Below, piece by piece: positions 1-7,938 of a stretch of 19,284 nucleotides of DNA. The stretch covers positions 1-19,284 of the forward strand of contig CAZKBT010000060.1 of assembly GCA_964551305.1 (NCBI GenBank), given 5' to 3'. Under the pieces are notes generated by a model, which was not told the DNA's origin, did not search any database, and saw only the letters and a program-made list of their open reading frames with translations. Made by a program: the position numbers and the translations under genes. The stretch comes from JBAZDC01 sp041654595 (GTDB lineage: Bacteria; Pseudomonadota; Gammaproteobacteria; Burkholderiales; Burkholderiaceae_B). How positions within the stretch are numbered: the stretch's first letter is position 1; each line of letters starts with the position of its first letter.

Positions 1-301
1 GGCCAAGACGCATTTGCGCTACATGGTGGGCGTCAGGTCGGCGCTTGCCAAACGCGAACTGCTGCTGCGATTCGAGTTTCCCGAGCGTCCCGGCGCGCTG
101 ATGAAGTTCCTGAAATCCATGAATCCCGAATGGAACATCAGCCTGTTCCACTACCGCAACCAGGGCGACGACTACGGCAGGATACTGGTCGGCCTGCAAG
201 TGCCGCCGTCGGACAAGAAAGCCTTCAAGATGTTCCTGGACGAGCTGGGCTATCCGCACTGGAACGAATCGGACAACCCGGCCTATCCGCTGTTCCTGTG
301 A
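1..301 (+). CDS. ilvA: Threonine ammonia-lyase, biosynthetic (C-terminal part, 5' end cut)
   Basis: Only the last 99 codons are in the window; the reading frame is open from base 2 and ends at TGA 299-301. The family converts threonine to 2-oxobutanoate, the first committed step of isoleucine synthesis. What is visible is the end of the C-terminal ACT-like regulatory region. The segment FEFPERPGALMKFL followed by WNISLFHYRNQGDDYGR and the ending LGYPHWNESDNPAYPLFL are characteristic of the allosteric domain of long, isoleucine-inhibited IlvA. The catalytic PLP domain lies upstream of the window. The stop codon is only 12 bases from the end of the convergent apt gene, with no terminator hairpin between them, so the two transcripts probably overlap at their 3' ends. 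Identification is secure; completeness cannot be judged. Confidence 0.93.
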   Translation, partial: AKTHLRYMVGVRSALAKRELLLRFEFPERPGALMKFLKSMNPEWNISLFHYRNQGDDYGRILVGLQVPPSDKKAFKMFLDELGYPHWNESDNPAYPLFL

Positions 302-313
302 ATCGCCCGGTTC

Positions 314-871
314 CTACGAGCCGGCGTCGGCGCCGTTGAACTGGCACACGGAATAGACGGGCAAGCCGGTCTCTTTGATGGCCTTCGATCCGCCCAGCTC
401 GGGCAGGTCGATGATACAGGCCGCCTCGATCACGTTCGCGCCCAGCCGCTGAAGCAGCTTGGCGGCCGCCAGCAGCGTGCCGCCGGTGGCGATCAAATCG
501 TCGATCAGCAACACCCTCTGGCCCGGCCTGACCGCATCCGTATGCATTTCCACCGTGGCGTTGCCGTACTCCAGCGAATACTGTTCCGCCACCGTGCGAA
601 AAGGCAGCTTGCCCTGCTTGCGCACAGGCACGAACCCGAGATTCAGCTCGTAGGCCAGCACGGATCCCAGGATGAAGCCGCGCGCATCGACGCCGGCCAC
701 GAGATCCAGCCGCTGGCGCATGTAGCGGTAGACGAACAGATCGATCAGGATGCGCAAGGAGCGCGGGTCCTGCAATACGGGCGTGATGTCGCGAAATACC
801 ACGCCGGGCTTGGGCCAATCGGGAACACTGCGTATCGTGTCGCGAATGTAGGTCACCGGGTCTATGTTCAT
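314..871 (-). CDS. apt: Adenine phosphoribosyltransferase
   Basis: This 185-residue cytoplasmic enzyme of purine salvage makes AMP from adenine and PRPP. The PRPP-binding motif VLLIDDLIATGGT is at residues 120-132, the conserved N-terminal segment PDWPKPGVVFRDITPVL at 18-34, and AGVDARGFILG at 59-69. Length is typical of bacterial Apt (about 180). The frame stays open 23 codons further upstream (to 940), but that stretch does not resemble the family, and MNIDPVTYIR is the usual kind of N-terminus, so I start at ATG 869-871. No clear Shine-Dalgarno sequence precedes it. It lies downstream of cydC on the same strand, 72 bases away, and a fair sigma70-like promoter occupies that gap, so it may be transcribed independently of the cytochrome bd operon. 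It has no evident functional tie to cyd. Confidence 0.95.
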   Translation of the reverse strand: MNIDPVTYIRDTIRSVPDWPKPGVVFRDITPVLQDPRSLRILIDLFVYRYMRQRLDLVAGVDARGFILGSVLAYELNLGFVPVRKQGKLPFRTVAEQYSLEYGNATVEMHTDAVRPGQRVLLIDDLIATGGTLLAAAKLLQRLGANVIEAACIIDLPELGGSKAIKETGLPVYSVCQFNGADAGS

Positions 872-918
872 GAAAGCCGCCGAAATAGGAATGGACTGCG
901 AAACACAAAGTGGGCCCC

Positions 919-947
919 ATTGTAGGCCCAGACCGCGCAACGGTCAG
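919..947 (-). promoter_or_regulatory. Candidate sigma70 promoter for apt
   Basis: Read on the minus strand, CTGACC (947-942, 4 of 6 matches to TTGACA) is followed after 17 bases by TACAAT (924-919, 5 of 6 matches to TATAAT). Transcription would start near 912 and give a leader of about 40 bases before the apt ATG at 871. The -35 element overlaps the last codons of cydC. The -10 is flanked by GGGCC and GGCCC arms that form a small inverted repeat. This was found by eye only. Confidence 0.45.
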
Positions 948-2587
948 CCTATTTCTATGACGCGATCCACGATGCCCGGCGGAACGGCGGTGTGCGTCAC
1001 CAGGACGACCGTGCGCCCCGCCGCGACGCGGGCCAGGTCCTCGAAGAAGGCCTGCTGCGCCGCCTCGTCCAGCCCCGCCGTGGGCTCGTCCAGCACCAGC
1101 ACGCGCGCTTGCGTCAGGAGCAGGCGGGCCAGGCACAAGCGCCGGATCTGTCCCGTCGACAAGCGGCTGCCCGCTTCGCCCACCCAGGCGTCCAGGCCGT
1201 CTTCGCGGCCGCGCACCGCATCGGCCAGGCCGACGTCTTCCAGGACCCGCCAGAGCCTGTCGTCGCCGGCGTTGTCGTCGGCGAGCTGCAGATTGCTGCG
1301 TATCGTGCCCAGGAACACGGGCGAGTACTGCGTCAATAAGGCGAATCGTTCGTGGATCCGCGCCTGGGCGACGTCGCGCAGATCCACGCCGCCATAGCTG
1401 ATCCCGCCCTCGTCGGGATCGACGATGCGCAGCAACAGCGCCAACAGCGTGGATTTTCCGGCGCCGCTCGGACCCGTCAGCGCGACCCGCTCGCCCTGGG
1501 CGATACGCAAAGAAAAATTCGCCGCCACTGCTGGCCGGCCCGGGCCGTGGGCGAATCCAACGTCCTGGAAAAGAATGTCGCCTTCTTCGGGCAGGGCGCG
1601 GGGCGCCGCGGGATCACGCACCGTCGGCCCGGCCTGCATCAAAGCGCGCAGCCGGCCGGCCGCCGCGGCCGTCATGCCCAGCCGCGCCGCGCCGCGCATC
1701 AGCGGCCCGATGATTTCGAACAAGCCTATGCCCGCCAGCACGAAGCCCACCCATAACGGCCCGGTCATCGCGCCCGCCCGATACGCGTGCAGGCCCAGCC
1801 ACAGCAACGCCATCAAGCACGCCCCCGCCAGGATCTGTTGCGCGACCTGGCCCCACGTGCCCATTGCGGCCACGCGATCGCGCGATCGCGCCAAGGCGCC
1901 GCACGCCTGGTCGAACCGGGCGTGCGCCCCAGCCTGGCCGGCGAAGGCCATGATGTCCAGGTGCCCCAACGCGGCGGCGTGGACCAGGGACCGGGCCTCG
2001 GCCATCGCTTGCTGCGCGAGCGCGCCGGCCCGCCGCGAATACCTTGCCAGGCAGTACGGCACCAGGGCCACGCAGACCAGCAGCAGCGCCAACACCGTCA
2101 CCCCCAGCACCGGGGCATACAGCCCCGTCGCCGCGCTGAACAGCAGGCCCATGCCCACTGCCGTCGCGACCGGCGCCAGCAGCAGCAGGAACAGCGTATC
2201 CAGGACGTCCACATCTCCCACCAGGCTTGCCGCCAGATCGCCTTCCTGGTAGGCGGCCAGCTGCCCGGGGCTCAGCGACATCACCTGCCTGAATACCGAC
2301 ACGCGCAGATCCGCCAGCAGATCCAGCGTGGCCGCGTGGCCGGTCACCCGTTCGGCATAGCGCGACGCGATACGCACGAACGAAAACCCCCGGATCATGG
2401 CCGACGGAGAGAACAGATTGAACGCGATCAGGCTCGATGCCAGATACGTGCTGGTCAGGAACCAGCCGGACACGCCCAGCAAGGCCGTGCCGGCCAGCGC
2501 CGTCAGCAAGGCCAAGGCCGTCGCCGAGGCCAGCTTGCGCCGCCGCGCCCGCAGCCATGGAAGCATGAAACCCAAGATGCTCAACAT
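944..2587 (-). CDS. cydC: CydC subunit of the CydDC ABC exporter
   Basis: This is a 547-residue inner-membrane half-transporter with an N-terminal six-helix exporter domain (about 1-310) and a C-terminal ATPase domain (about 335-547). With CydD it forms the heterodimer needed to assemble cytochrome bd; it has been described as a cysteine/glutathione exporter and more recently as a haem transporter. Walker A GPSGAGKST is at 372-380, the Q-loop glutamine at 420, Walker B VLVLDEP at 496-502 and the H-loop histidine at 532. The signature is LSTGQ (476-480) instead of LSGGQ. A conserved RYAERVTGH stretch ends at His84, near the histidine implicated in haem binding in E. coli CydC. The start codon overlaps the end of cydD by 7 bases, which favours translational coupling. 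The product is clear from the transporter architecture plus its position next to cydABX. Confidence 0.93.
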   Translation of the reverse strand: MLSILGFMLPWLRARRRKLASATALALLTALAGTALLGVSGWFLTSTYLASSLIAFNLFSPSAMIRGFSFVRIASRYAERVTGHAATLDLLADLRVSVFRQVMSLSPGQLAAYQEGDLAASLVGDVDVLDTLFLLLLAPVATAVGMGLLFSAATGLYAPVLGVTVLALLLVCVALVPYCLARYSRRAGALAQQAMAEARSLVHAAALGHLDIMAFAGQAGAHARFDQACGALARSRDRVAAMGTWGQVAQQILAGACLMALLWLGLHAYRAGAMTGPLWVGFVLAGIGLFEIIGPLMRGAARLGMTAAAAGRLRALMQAGPTVRDPAAPRALPEEGDILFQDVGFAHGPGRPAVAANFSLRIAQGERVALTGPSGAGKSTLLALLLRIVDPDEGGISYGGVDLRDVAQARIHERFALLTQYSPVFLGTIRSNLQLADDNAGDDRLWRVLEDVGLADAVRGREDGLDAWVGEAGSRLSTGQIRRLCLARLLLTQARVLVLDEPTAGLDEAAQQAFFEDLARVAAGRTVVLVTHTAVPPGIVDRVIEIG

Positions 2588-4353
2588 GGCAGCACGCGCC
2601 CGTTCTCGATGCGATATGCCACGTCCATGCGCCGCGCGACCTGCGCGTCGTGGGTGGCCAGAATCATGGCGCGCCCCCGGGAAAAGGCCAATAGGGAATC
2701 GACCACCCGGTCACGCGTGCCGGCGTCCAGATGGGCCGTCGGCTCGTCCAGCAGAATGAGATGGGGCGAGGTCAGGAAAAGCCTGGCCAGCGAGATCCGA
2801 TGCAGCTGCCCGCCCGACAGGCCGTATCCGCCGGCGCCAAGGCGCGTTTCCAGCCCGTCGGGCAAGGCCCGCACGACGTCGCCGACGCAGGCGAGATCCA
2901 GCGCCCGCCATACGGCCTGGTCCGGCGCCGCGCGGTCCGCCATGCGCACGTGCTCCCCGATCGTGCCCGCGGGGAAAAAAACGTGCCGGCCGATCAGCAC
3001 CATGCCGTCGCGGCACGTCCAGCCGCCCGCCGTCGGCGGGCGCCGCGCGCGATACACCACGCCGCCCGCGTCGGGGCGGCGCCATCCCGCTACCGTCTCC
3101 AGCAAGCTGGTCTTGCCCGAGCCGCTGGCGCCCATCAATGCCACGCGGCAACCGCTGCGCACGCAAAGATCGACCTCTTCCAATACCGTAGCGCCTTCCG
3201 GCGTGCGGATGCGCAAACCCCGCACGCGCAGGATGGATTCGCCGTCCGGCGCCGCGCGGGGCGACTGCGCGACGGCATGCGAGGATTCGAGGCCCGCGGC
3301 CAGCCGGCCTTCGATGACGGGCGGCAGCGTTTCGAACATGCCCGCAAGCTGGTCCACGGCGGCGCGCGCGGCCGCCCGGTCATGGTAGTGGGCGGCGAAC
3401 TGCCGCAACGGCTGATAGACCTCGGGCGCCAGGAACAGGCAGAACATGCCGATCTGCAGGCTTTTACCGGCGAAGGCGTCGCCCAGGTAGCCCAGATAAC
3501 CCAGACCCACGTACAAGGCCACGCCCGCCACGCCCAGCGCGGCGAAAAGCTCCAAGACGGCCGAGGACAGGAAAGCGATCCGCAGGACGGCCATCGTCTT
3601 GCGGCTCAAGCCCCGGCTGGCATCGCCGACGACCGCGATTTCCGCCTCCACCCGGCCGAGCAGCTTGAGCGTGAAGGCGCCATGGACACGGTCGGCGAAA
3701 AAGCCCGATAATCTGCTCAAGGCTTGCTGATGGCGCCGGCTCGCGGCCTCCGCGCGCCAGCCGACCAGGGCCATGAAAACGGGAATCAGCGGCGCGCTGA
3801 GCAGCAGGATCAGGCCCGCCACCCAGTCCAGCGGCAGCAGCAGCACGCTGAAGGCCAGCGGGACGAACACCGCCGCCGCCATGGAAGGAAGATAGCGCGA
3901 GAAAAACCCGTCCAGCGCTTCGACGTGATCGAGCAGGGAGCTGGCCAGCTCGCCCGACACCCGCTGGCGCGTCCATCGCGGGCCCTCGCCCAGCATGTGT
4001 TCGAAAAGGGCTAGCCGCAGGGATTTCTTTATGCGCTCGGCCGCCCTGGCGGCCGAGCGCTCGCCGGCGCCGATGACGACGGCCCGAAGCACGATCAGCG
4101 CCAGGATCAGAACCATGCCCGGCATCAACGCGGCGGCCGGCGCATCATGCTCCACGGCCTGCGACAAGACACGGGACAGGGCCCACATCTGCGCCACCAG
4201 CAACGCGCCCGCCAGTATCGGCGCGGCGATTGCAAAACGCAAGGCGGGCGCCGCCAGCCTTCGCAGGCTGCCGAGCCAGGCCGACAGCCGACGATCCAGC
4301 TTCCCGCCGGCCGCCGGCGCGGCGTCTTCCCGATCCGCCGCATCCGTCAACAC
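2581..4353 (-). CDS. cydD: CydD subunit of the CydDC ABC exporter
   Basis: This 590-residue partner of CydC has a membrane domain (about 35-335) and an ATPase domain (about 375-590). Walker A GASGSGKT is at 408-415, signature LSGGQ at 512-516, Walker B LILLDEP at 532-538 and the H-loop histidine at 568. The Q-loop glutamine expected at 456 is an arginine (codon CGG): the segment reads IGRHVFFPAGTI, where CydC has LTQYSPVFLGTI. The start is GTG at 4353-4351. The frame is closed upstream by the in-frame TAA of cydX, so only this GTG or the adjacent TTG can serve. A GGAG motif lies 6 bases before the GTG, inside a perfect 14-base palindrome. The gene follows cydX by 36 bases and overlaps cydC by 7. 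Confidence 0.92.
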   Translation of the reverse strand: MLTDAADREDAAPAAGGKLDRRLSAWLGSLRRLAAPALRFAIAAPILAGALLVAQMWALSRVLSQAVEHDAPAAALMPGMVLILALIVLRAVVIGAGERSAARAAERIKKSLRLALFEHMLGEGPRWTRQRVSGELASSLLDHVEALDGFFSRYLPSMAAAVFVPLAFSVLLLPLDWVAGLILLLSAPLIPVFMALVGWRAEAASRRHQQALSRLSGFFADRVHGAFTLKLLGRVEAEIAVVGDASRGLSRKTMAVLRIAFLSSAVLELFAALGVAGVALYVGLGYLGYLGDAFAGKSLQIGMFCLFLAPEVYQPLRQFAAHYHDRAAARAAVDQLAGMFETLPPVIEGRLAAGLESSHAVAQSPRAAPDGESILRVRGLRIRTPEGATVLEEVDLCVRSGCRVALMGASGSGKTSLLETVAGWRRPDAGGVVYRARRPPTAGGWTCRDGMVLIGRHVFFPAGTIGEHVRMADRAAPDQAVWRALDLACVGDVVRALPDGLETRLGAGGYGLSGGQLHRISLARLFLTSPHLILLDEPTAHLDAGTRDRVVDSLLAFSRGRAMILATHDAQVARRMDVAYRIENGRVLPC

Positions 4354-4367
4354 GCGCGGCTCCGCGC
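4354..4367 (-). promoter_or_regulatory. Perfect palindrome covering the cydD ribosome-binding site
   Basis: On the minus strand GCGCGGAGCCGCGC ends directly against the GTG start of cydD. In RNA it can form a five-base-pair all-GC stem with a GAGC loop. The only plausible Shine-Dalgarno motif (GGAG) is partly in the stem and partly in the loop, so it would be hindered unless ribosomes finishing cydX open it. The symmetry is seen directly; the effect on translation is inferred. Confidence 0.4.
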
Positions 4368-4389
4368 ACCGCCCCCGGCTGCGCGATGC

Positions 4390-4524
4390 TTACGATGCGG
4401 CGCTATCGCCGGGGACATCCGTCGGCGACAGGTCGTGGCCTTCGCGCAGCTCGAACCACATGGCGTTGAGTATGGAAAAAGCGCACGCCAATCCCAAGCC
4501 GAGAATCCAAGAAAAATACCACAT
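4390..4524 (-). CDS. cydX: Cytochrome bd oxidase small subunit CydX
   Basis: A 44-codon gene between cydB and cydD. The protein begins MWYFSWILGLGLACAF and continues SILNAMWFELREG before a short polar tail ending in AAS. The MWYFxWILGxxLAC start is diagnostic of CydX (also called YbgT), a single-pass membrane peptide that stabilises the haems of the CydAB oxidase. Residues 1-24 form the transmembrane helix, which carries the conserved Trp2 and Glu25. A good ribosome-binding site, GGAG, lies 6 bases before ATG 4524-4522. The tail is a little longer than in E. coli (37 residues). It begins 59 bases after the cydB stop and shares the operon strand. Position, start motif and RBS agree, so confidence is high despite the small size. 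Confidence 0.93.
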   Translation of the reverse strand: MWYFSWILGLGLACAFSILNAMWFELREGHDLSPTDVPGDSAAS

Positions 4525-4583
4525 GAGCTACTCCCGAATACGTGCATGGATGAAGCCTCGCAGGGCATCGCCATTGCCATCGT

Positions 4584-5738
4584 TCAATACGAATGCGTCG
4601 ACGACGCCATGGCTTCTTCCGTCACCTTGCCGCGCATCAAGCGGAACACCCAGATCGTGTACAGCAGGACCAAAGGCAGCAGGACCACGGATATCAAGAG
4701 CATGATCCACAGCGAAAAATGGCTGGCCGAGGCATCCCAGATCGTCAGGCTGGAGCGCGGATCGAGCGACGACGGCAACAGGAACGGAAACAAGGCGAAC
4801 CCGAACGTGGCCACCACGCCCGCGGTGCACAGGGACGACGCCAGCAAGGCGGCCCTGGACGCGCGCGTGAACAACAGCCCCAGCGCCAATGCGGCGCCGC
4901 CCACGCCGGCGACGGGCGCCGCCCACATCCACGGCCAGACCGAAAAGTTGGCCAGCCACCCCCCCGTGCTCAGCGCCACGGTCTTGGCCATCGGGTTGGA
5001 AAGCTGGTCCTTGCCCCACTCGCTGGTAATGGTGTAGCCCTCGATGCCGACGGCGACCCATATTCCGCCCAGGATGAACAAGATCAACGCCGCCAGCGCA
5101 AATACGCGTCCCAGCGTCCTGGACCGCCGCGCGATCGCGCCTTCCGTCTTTTGATTGAGCAAGGCCGCCCCTTGCAGGCCAGCGATGCAGACGCTGAGCA
5201 CGCCGCATAGCAGGGGGAACGGCGTGAACAGGGCCAGGAAGCCGCCTTCGTAGATGGGCCGCATGCTGTCCGGATCGAAGCGAAACGGCGCGCCCACTAT
5301 GACGTTGCCCACCGCCACGCCCATGACCAGCGCGGTCACGACGCCGCTCAGAAACCAGGTCAGGTCCCAATTGCGGCGCCAGCGCGCGTCGGGAAACTTG
5401 CTGCGGTATTTGATGGCGACCGGACGCACGATCAGTGCCGCCAAGAGCAGCATGAACGCCAGGTAGAACCCCGAAAACGCCATGGCGTAGAGCAGGGGCC
5501 AGGCCGCGAACACGACTCCGCCGGCGACGATCAGCCAGACCTGGTTGCCTTCCCAGACCGGGCCGATCACGTTGTACAAGGTGCGCCGCTCGCCGTCGGT
5601 CTTGGCGACGCAGGGCAGCGCCATGGCCACCCCGAAATCCGCGCCGTCCATCACGGCGAAGGCCGCCAGCAAAAAGCCCAGCAAGGCCCACCAGATGACG
5701 CGCATGGTCGGATAATCGAACAGTATCAGCGATTCCAT
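4584..5738 (-). CDS. cydB: Cytochrome bd ubiquinol oxidase subunit II
   Basis: A 384-residue inner-membrane protein with about eight or nine hydrophobic helices; it is the second large subunit of the quinol oxidase that reduces oxygen to water. Recognisable family segments are DGADFGVAMALP (31-42), VWEGNQVWLIVAGGVVFAAWP (61-81) and FSGFYLAFMLLLAALIVRPV. The frame is open 12 codons further upstream, but ATG 5738-5736 is preceded by GGAGAAAGTC, a well-spaced ribosome-binding site, and gives the normal MESLILFDYPTMRVIWW start. It begins 10 bases after the cydA stop, as in a tightly coupled operon. Length is close to E. coli CydB (379). The combination with a long-Q-loop CydA and CydX indicates a true bd-I-like oxidase. 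Confidence 0.95.
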   Translation of the reverse strand: MESLILFDYPTMRVIWWALLGFLLAAFAVMDGADFGVAMALPCVAKTDGERRTLYNVIGPVWEGNQVWLIVAGGVVFAAWPLLYAMAFSGFYLAFMLLLAALIVRPVAIKYRSKFPDARWRRNWDLTWFLSGVVTALVMGVAVGNVIVGAPFRFDPDSMRPIYEGGFLALFTPFPLLCGVLSVCIAGLQGAALLNQKTEGAIARRSRTLGRVFALAALILFILGGIWVAVGIEGYTITSEWGKDQLSNPMAKTVALSTGGWLANFSVWPWMWAAPVAGVGGAALALGLLFTRASRAALLASSLCTAGVVATFGFALFPFLLPSSLDPRSSLTIWDASASHFSLWIMLLISVVLLPLVLLYTIWVFRLMRGKVTEEAMASSTHSY

Positions 5739-5748
5739 GACTTTCTCC

Positions 5749-7329
5749 TTACCTCGACGCGAGCTGCGCCGCATTCAGCGCACCGGAACCCGGCTTGCCG
5801 CCTTCGCCGGACTCGTTTTGCGGACCATGGCGCACGGCATGCAGCATCACCTTCACGCCGATCACCGCCAGGATGGTGTAGAGCACCAGGAACACGCCCA
5901 GGCTGATCGCCAGGTCGGTCACGGTCAGTCCGGACGCCGCGTAATAGGTCGGCAACACGCCTTCGATCACCCACGGCTGCCGGCCGAACTCGGCCACGAA
6001 CCAGCCGCATTCGATGGCCACCCAAGGCAGCGGCAAGCTCCAGAGCGCGGTCTTCAGGTATGCGGGATAGCGTTGCAGACGCCCCGTGGACGCCAGCCAG
6101 AAGGAGAAGGCGAAGAACAGAATGAAGTAGATGCCCAGCCCCACCATCACGCGGAAGGTCCAGAACAGCGGCGCGACCTGCGGCACGGTGCCCTGGGCCG
6201 CGGCGGCGATTTCCTCGTCCGTGGCCGACAGGACGTCATCGGCATAGCGTTTGAGCAGCAAGGCGTAGCCCAGGCTATGCCAGTGCTCGTCGAAAACCTT
6301 GCGGGCGGCGGCGTCACCGGGATCGGCGCGCACCTTCTGCAGCGCATCATAGGCGATGACGCCTTCGCGGATGCGGTCTTCGGCATGCCGGACCAGATCC
6401 TTGATCCCCAGCAGGGGCTGCGTCAGACTGCGGGTGCCGATGATGCCCATGACGTAGGGAATTTCCACCGCGAAGTGATTGGTCTCGCCGGCCTGATCGG
6501 GAATGGCGAACAGGTTGAAACTGGCCGGCGCGGGCTCGGTCTCCCACATGGACTCCATGGCCGCGATCTTCATCTGTTGATGCTCGGTGGTCAGGTAGCC
6601 GCTTTCATCGCCCAGCACCACGACCGACAATGCCGATGCCAGGCCGAAGCTGGCGGCCACCACCATCGAGCGCTTGGCAAGCTCGATATGGCGACCGCGC
6701 AAAAGGTACCAGGCGCTGATGCTGATGACGAACATGGCGCCCAGCACGTAGCCGGCGCTGACCGTGTGCACGAACTTCGCCTGGGCGACGGGATTGAAAA
6801 TGACCTGGGCGAAATCCGTCATTTCCATGCGCATGGTTTCGGGATTGAAGGCGGCGCCCACCGGGTTCTGCATCCAGCCGTTGGCGATCAATATCCACAG
6901 CGCGGACAGATTGGTGCCGATGGCCATGAGCCAGGTCACGGCAAGGTGGCCGAGCTTGGACAGGCGGTCCCAGCCGAAGAAGAAGATGCCCACGAAGGTG
7001 GCTTCCAGGAAAAAAGCCATCAAGCCTTCAATGGCCAGCGGCGCGCCGAAAATGTCGCCGACGTAATGGCTGTAATAGGCCCAGTTCATGCCGAACTGGA
7101 ATTCCATCACCACTCCCGTGGCCACGCCCAGGGCGAAGTTGATGCCGAACAACGTGCCCCAGAACATCGTCATCCGGCGCCAGATGGCGCGGCCGGTCAT
7201 CACATAAATGCTTTCCATGATCGCGACCAGGATGGCCATGCCCAGCGTCAGCGGAACGAACAGGAAGTGATACATCGCGGTCGCCGCGAATTGGAAACGC
7301 GACAGATTTACTACGTCGATATCGATCAT
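5749..7329 (-). CDS. cydA: Cytochrome bd ubiquinol oxidase subunit I
   Basis: This is the haem-bearing subunit of the bd quinol oxidase, 526 residues from this start. Expected haem ligands and proton-channel residues are in place: His21 (b595), Glu101 and Glu109 in IEGLMAFFLEATF, His188 and Met395 (b558). The quinol-site pair Lys254 and Glu259 lies in MKIAAMES, and GRQPW is at 449-453. The region after the Q-loop start (about 290-385) is full length, so this is the long-Q-loop class like E. coli CydA, not the short cyanide-insensitive type. Two ATGs are adjacent (7332 and 7329). The ribosome-binding sequence GGGAGG is 2 bases from the first and 5 from the second, so I favour the second. Only 15 to 18 bases separate it from the upstream regulator gene. 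Confidence 0.97.
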   Translation of the reverse strand: MIDIDVVNLSRFQFAATAMYHFLFVPLTLGMAILVAIMESIYVMTGRAIWRRMTMFWGTLFGINFALGVATGVVMEFQFGMNWAYYSHYVGDIFGAPLAIEGLMAFFLEATFVGIFFFGWDRLSKLGHLAVTWLMAIGTNLSALWILIANGWMQNPVGAAFNPETMRMEMTDFAQVIFNPVAQAKFVHTVSAGYVLGAMFVISISAWYLLRGRHIELAKRSMVVAASFGLASALSVVVLGDESGYLTTEHQQMKIAAMESMWETEPAPASFNLFAIPDQAGETNHFAVEIPYVMGIIGTRSLTQPLLGIKDLVRHAEDRIREGVIAYDALQKVRADPGDAAARKVFDEHWHSLGYALLLKRYADDVLSATDEEIAAAAQGTVPQVAPLFWTFRVMVGLGIYFILFFAFSFWLASTGRLQRYPAYLKTALWSLPLPWVAIECGWFVAEFGRQPWVIEGVLPTYYAASGLTVTDLAISLGVFLVLYTILAVIGVKVMLHAVRHGPQNESGEGGKPGSGALNAAQLASR

Positions 7330-7347
7330 CATGGCCTCCCGCAGCGC

Positions 7348-7887
7348 CTACGAACGAAATTTTTCGGTGAAACCCAGCACCTTCTGGACCGTGCTGCCCA
7401 TGCGCATCAGGCGTTGCAGCGTTTCCGGCGGCAGGCGCTGCACTTCCTCGAACCAGGTCGTCGCCAGTTCGATGAGCCCCAGCATGTCCGTGATGCGCCG
7501 TCTTCCATATTCCTCGTCGTCGTTTTGCGCAGGTTCCAACAGTATGCTACGGAGCAAGGTCAAGGTGGGATCTATTTCACGTTTGCGTTTTTCTTCCGCC
7601 AGGATGCGGAAAATCTCCCATACGTCCTTGGGAGCTTCGAAGTATTCGCGGCGGTCGCCGATCCTGGTCGCCACCGCGACCAGGCGCCATGATTGCAGTT
7701 CGCGTATGCCCATGCTGACGTTGGATCGCGAAAACCCCAGGGTTTCGGCTATTTCATCGGCGTGCAGCGCCGTGGGCGACAGGAAAAGCAAGGCATAGAT
7801 CTGCCCCACGGTGCGGTTCACGCCCCAGCGGCTGCCCATTTCGCCGAAATGCAGAACGAAACGCTCCGCTTGAGGACCTAGTTTCAT
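7348..7887 (-). CDS. GbsR/MarR-type winged-helix regulator, probable regulator of the cyd operon
   Basis: A 179-residue cytoplasmic DNA-binding protein. A helix-turn-helix spans about residues 39-65 (ADEIAETLGFSRSNVSMGIREL), followed by a wing around 72-84 (VATRIGDRREYFEA). A helical, charged C-terminal half likely makes the dimer. This matches the GbsR/MarR family often found just upstream of cydAB in betaproteobacteria. It is the first gene of the cyd operon, and its stop is 15 to 18 bases before cydA. A perfect inverted repeat at 7905-7938 overlaps its promoter, so autorepression, and thereby control of all cyd genes, is the simplest reading. The effector (oxygen, redox state or a metabolite) cannot be read from sequence. 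No Shine-Dalgarno is evident before ATG 7887. Confidence 0.85.
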   Translation of the reverse strand: MKLGPQAERFVLHFGEMGSRWGVNRTVGQIYALLFLSPTALHADEIAETLGFSRSNVSMGIRELQSWRLVAVATRIGDRREYFEAPKDVWEIFRILAEEKRKREIDPTLTLLRSILLEPAQNDDEEYGRRRITDMLGLIELATTWFEEVQRLPPETLQRLMRMGSTVQKVLGFTEKFRS

Positions 7888-7904
7888 GATGAGAAAGATG
7901 GAGT

Positions 7905-7938
7905 TACTGTAATTTCAGTAATTTCTGAAATTACAGTA
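7905..7938. promoter_or_regulatory. Perfect 14-bp inverted repeat, likely operator of the cyd regulator
   Basis: TACTGTAATTTCAG (7905-7918) is repeated as an exact reverse complement, CTGAAATTACAG plus TA, at 7925-7938 across a 6-base AT spacer. A second, shorter palindrome, AATTTCTGAAATT (7920-7932), is nested off-centre, so the site could bind more than one dimer. It is AT-rich in a GC-rich chromosome and lies 18 to 51 bases before the regulator start. Its right arm overlaps the -10 box. Dyads of this form are typical for MarR/GbsR dimers; the binding protein is inferred. Confidence 0.75.

Noticed and set aside
1874..1889. Two tandem GCGATCGC octamers, resembling highly iterated palindromes
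   Set aside because: They lie within cydC coding sequence, encode ordinary residues, and I see no other copies forming a series.
2975..2981. Run of seven A (T on the coding strand) in cydD, possible frameshift
   Set aside because: The frame continues through it into a normal GTI segment and downstream signature and Walker B motifs, so the gene is intact.
1787..3388. 533-codon open frame on the plus strand opposite cydC and cydD
   Set aside because: Repetitive Arg/Gln/Ser-rich translation, no start signal, and opposite clear ABC transporter genes.
5737..7692. 651-codon open frame on the plus strand opposite cydA and the regulator
   Set aside because: It is fully antisense to two well-recognised genes, its translation is His/Gln/Arg-rich with no family resemblance, and such long shadow frames are common at this GC content.
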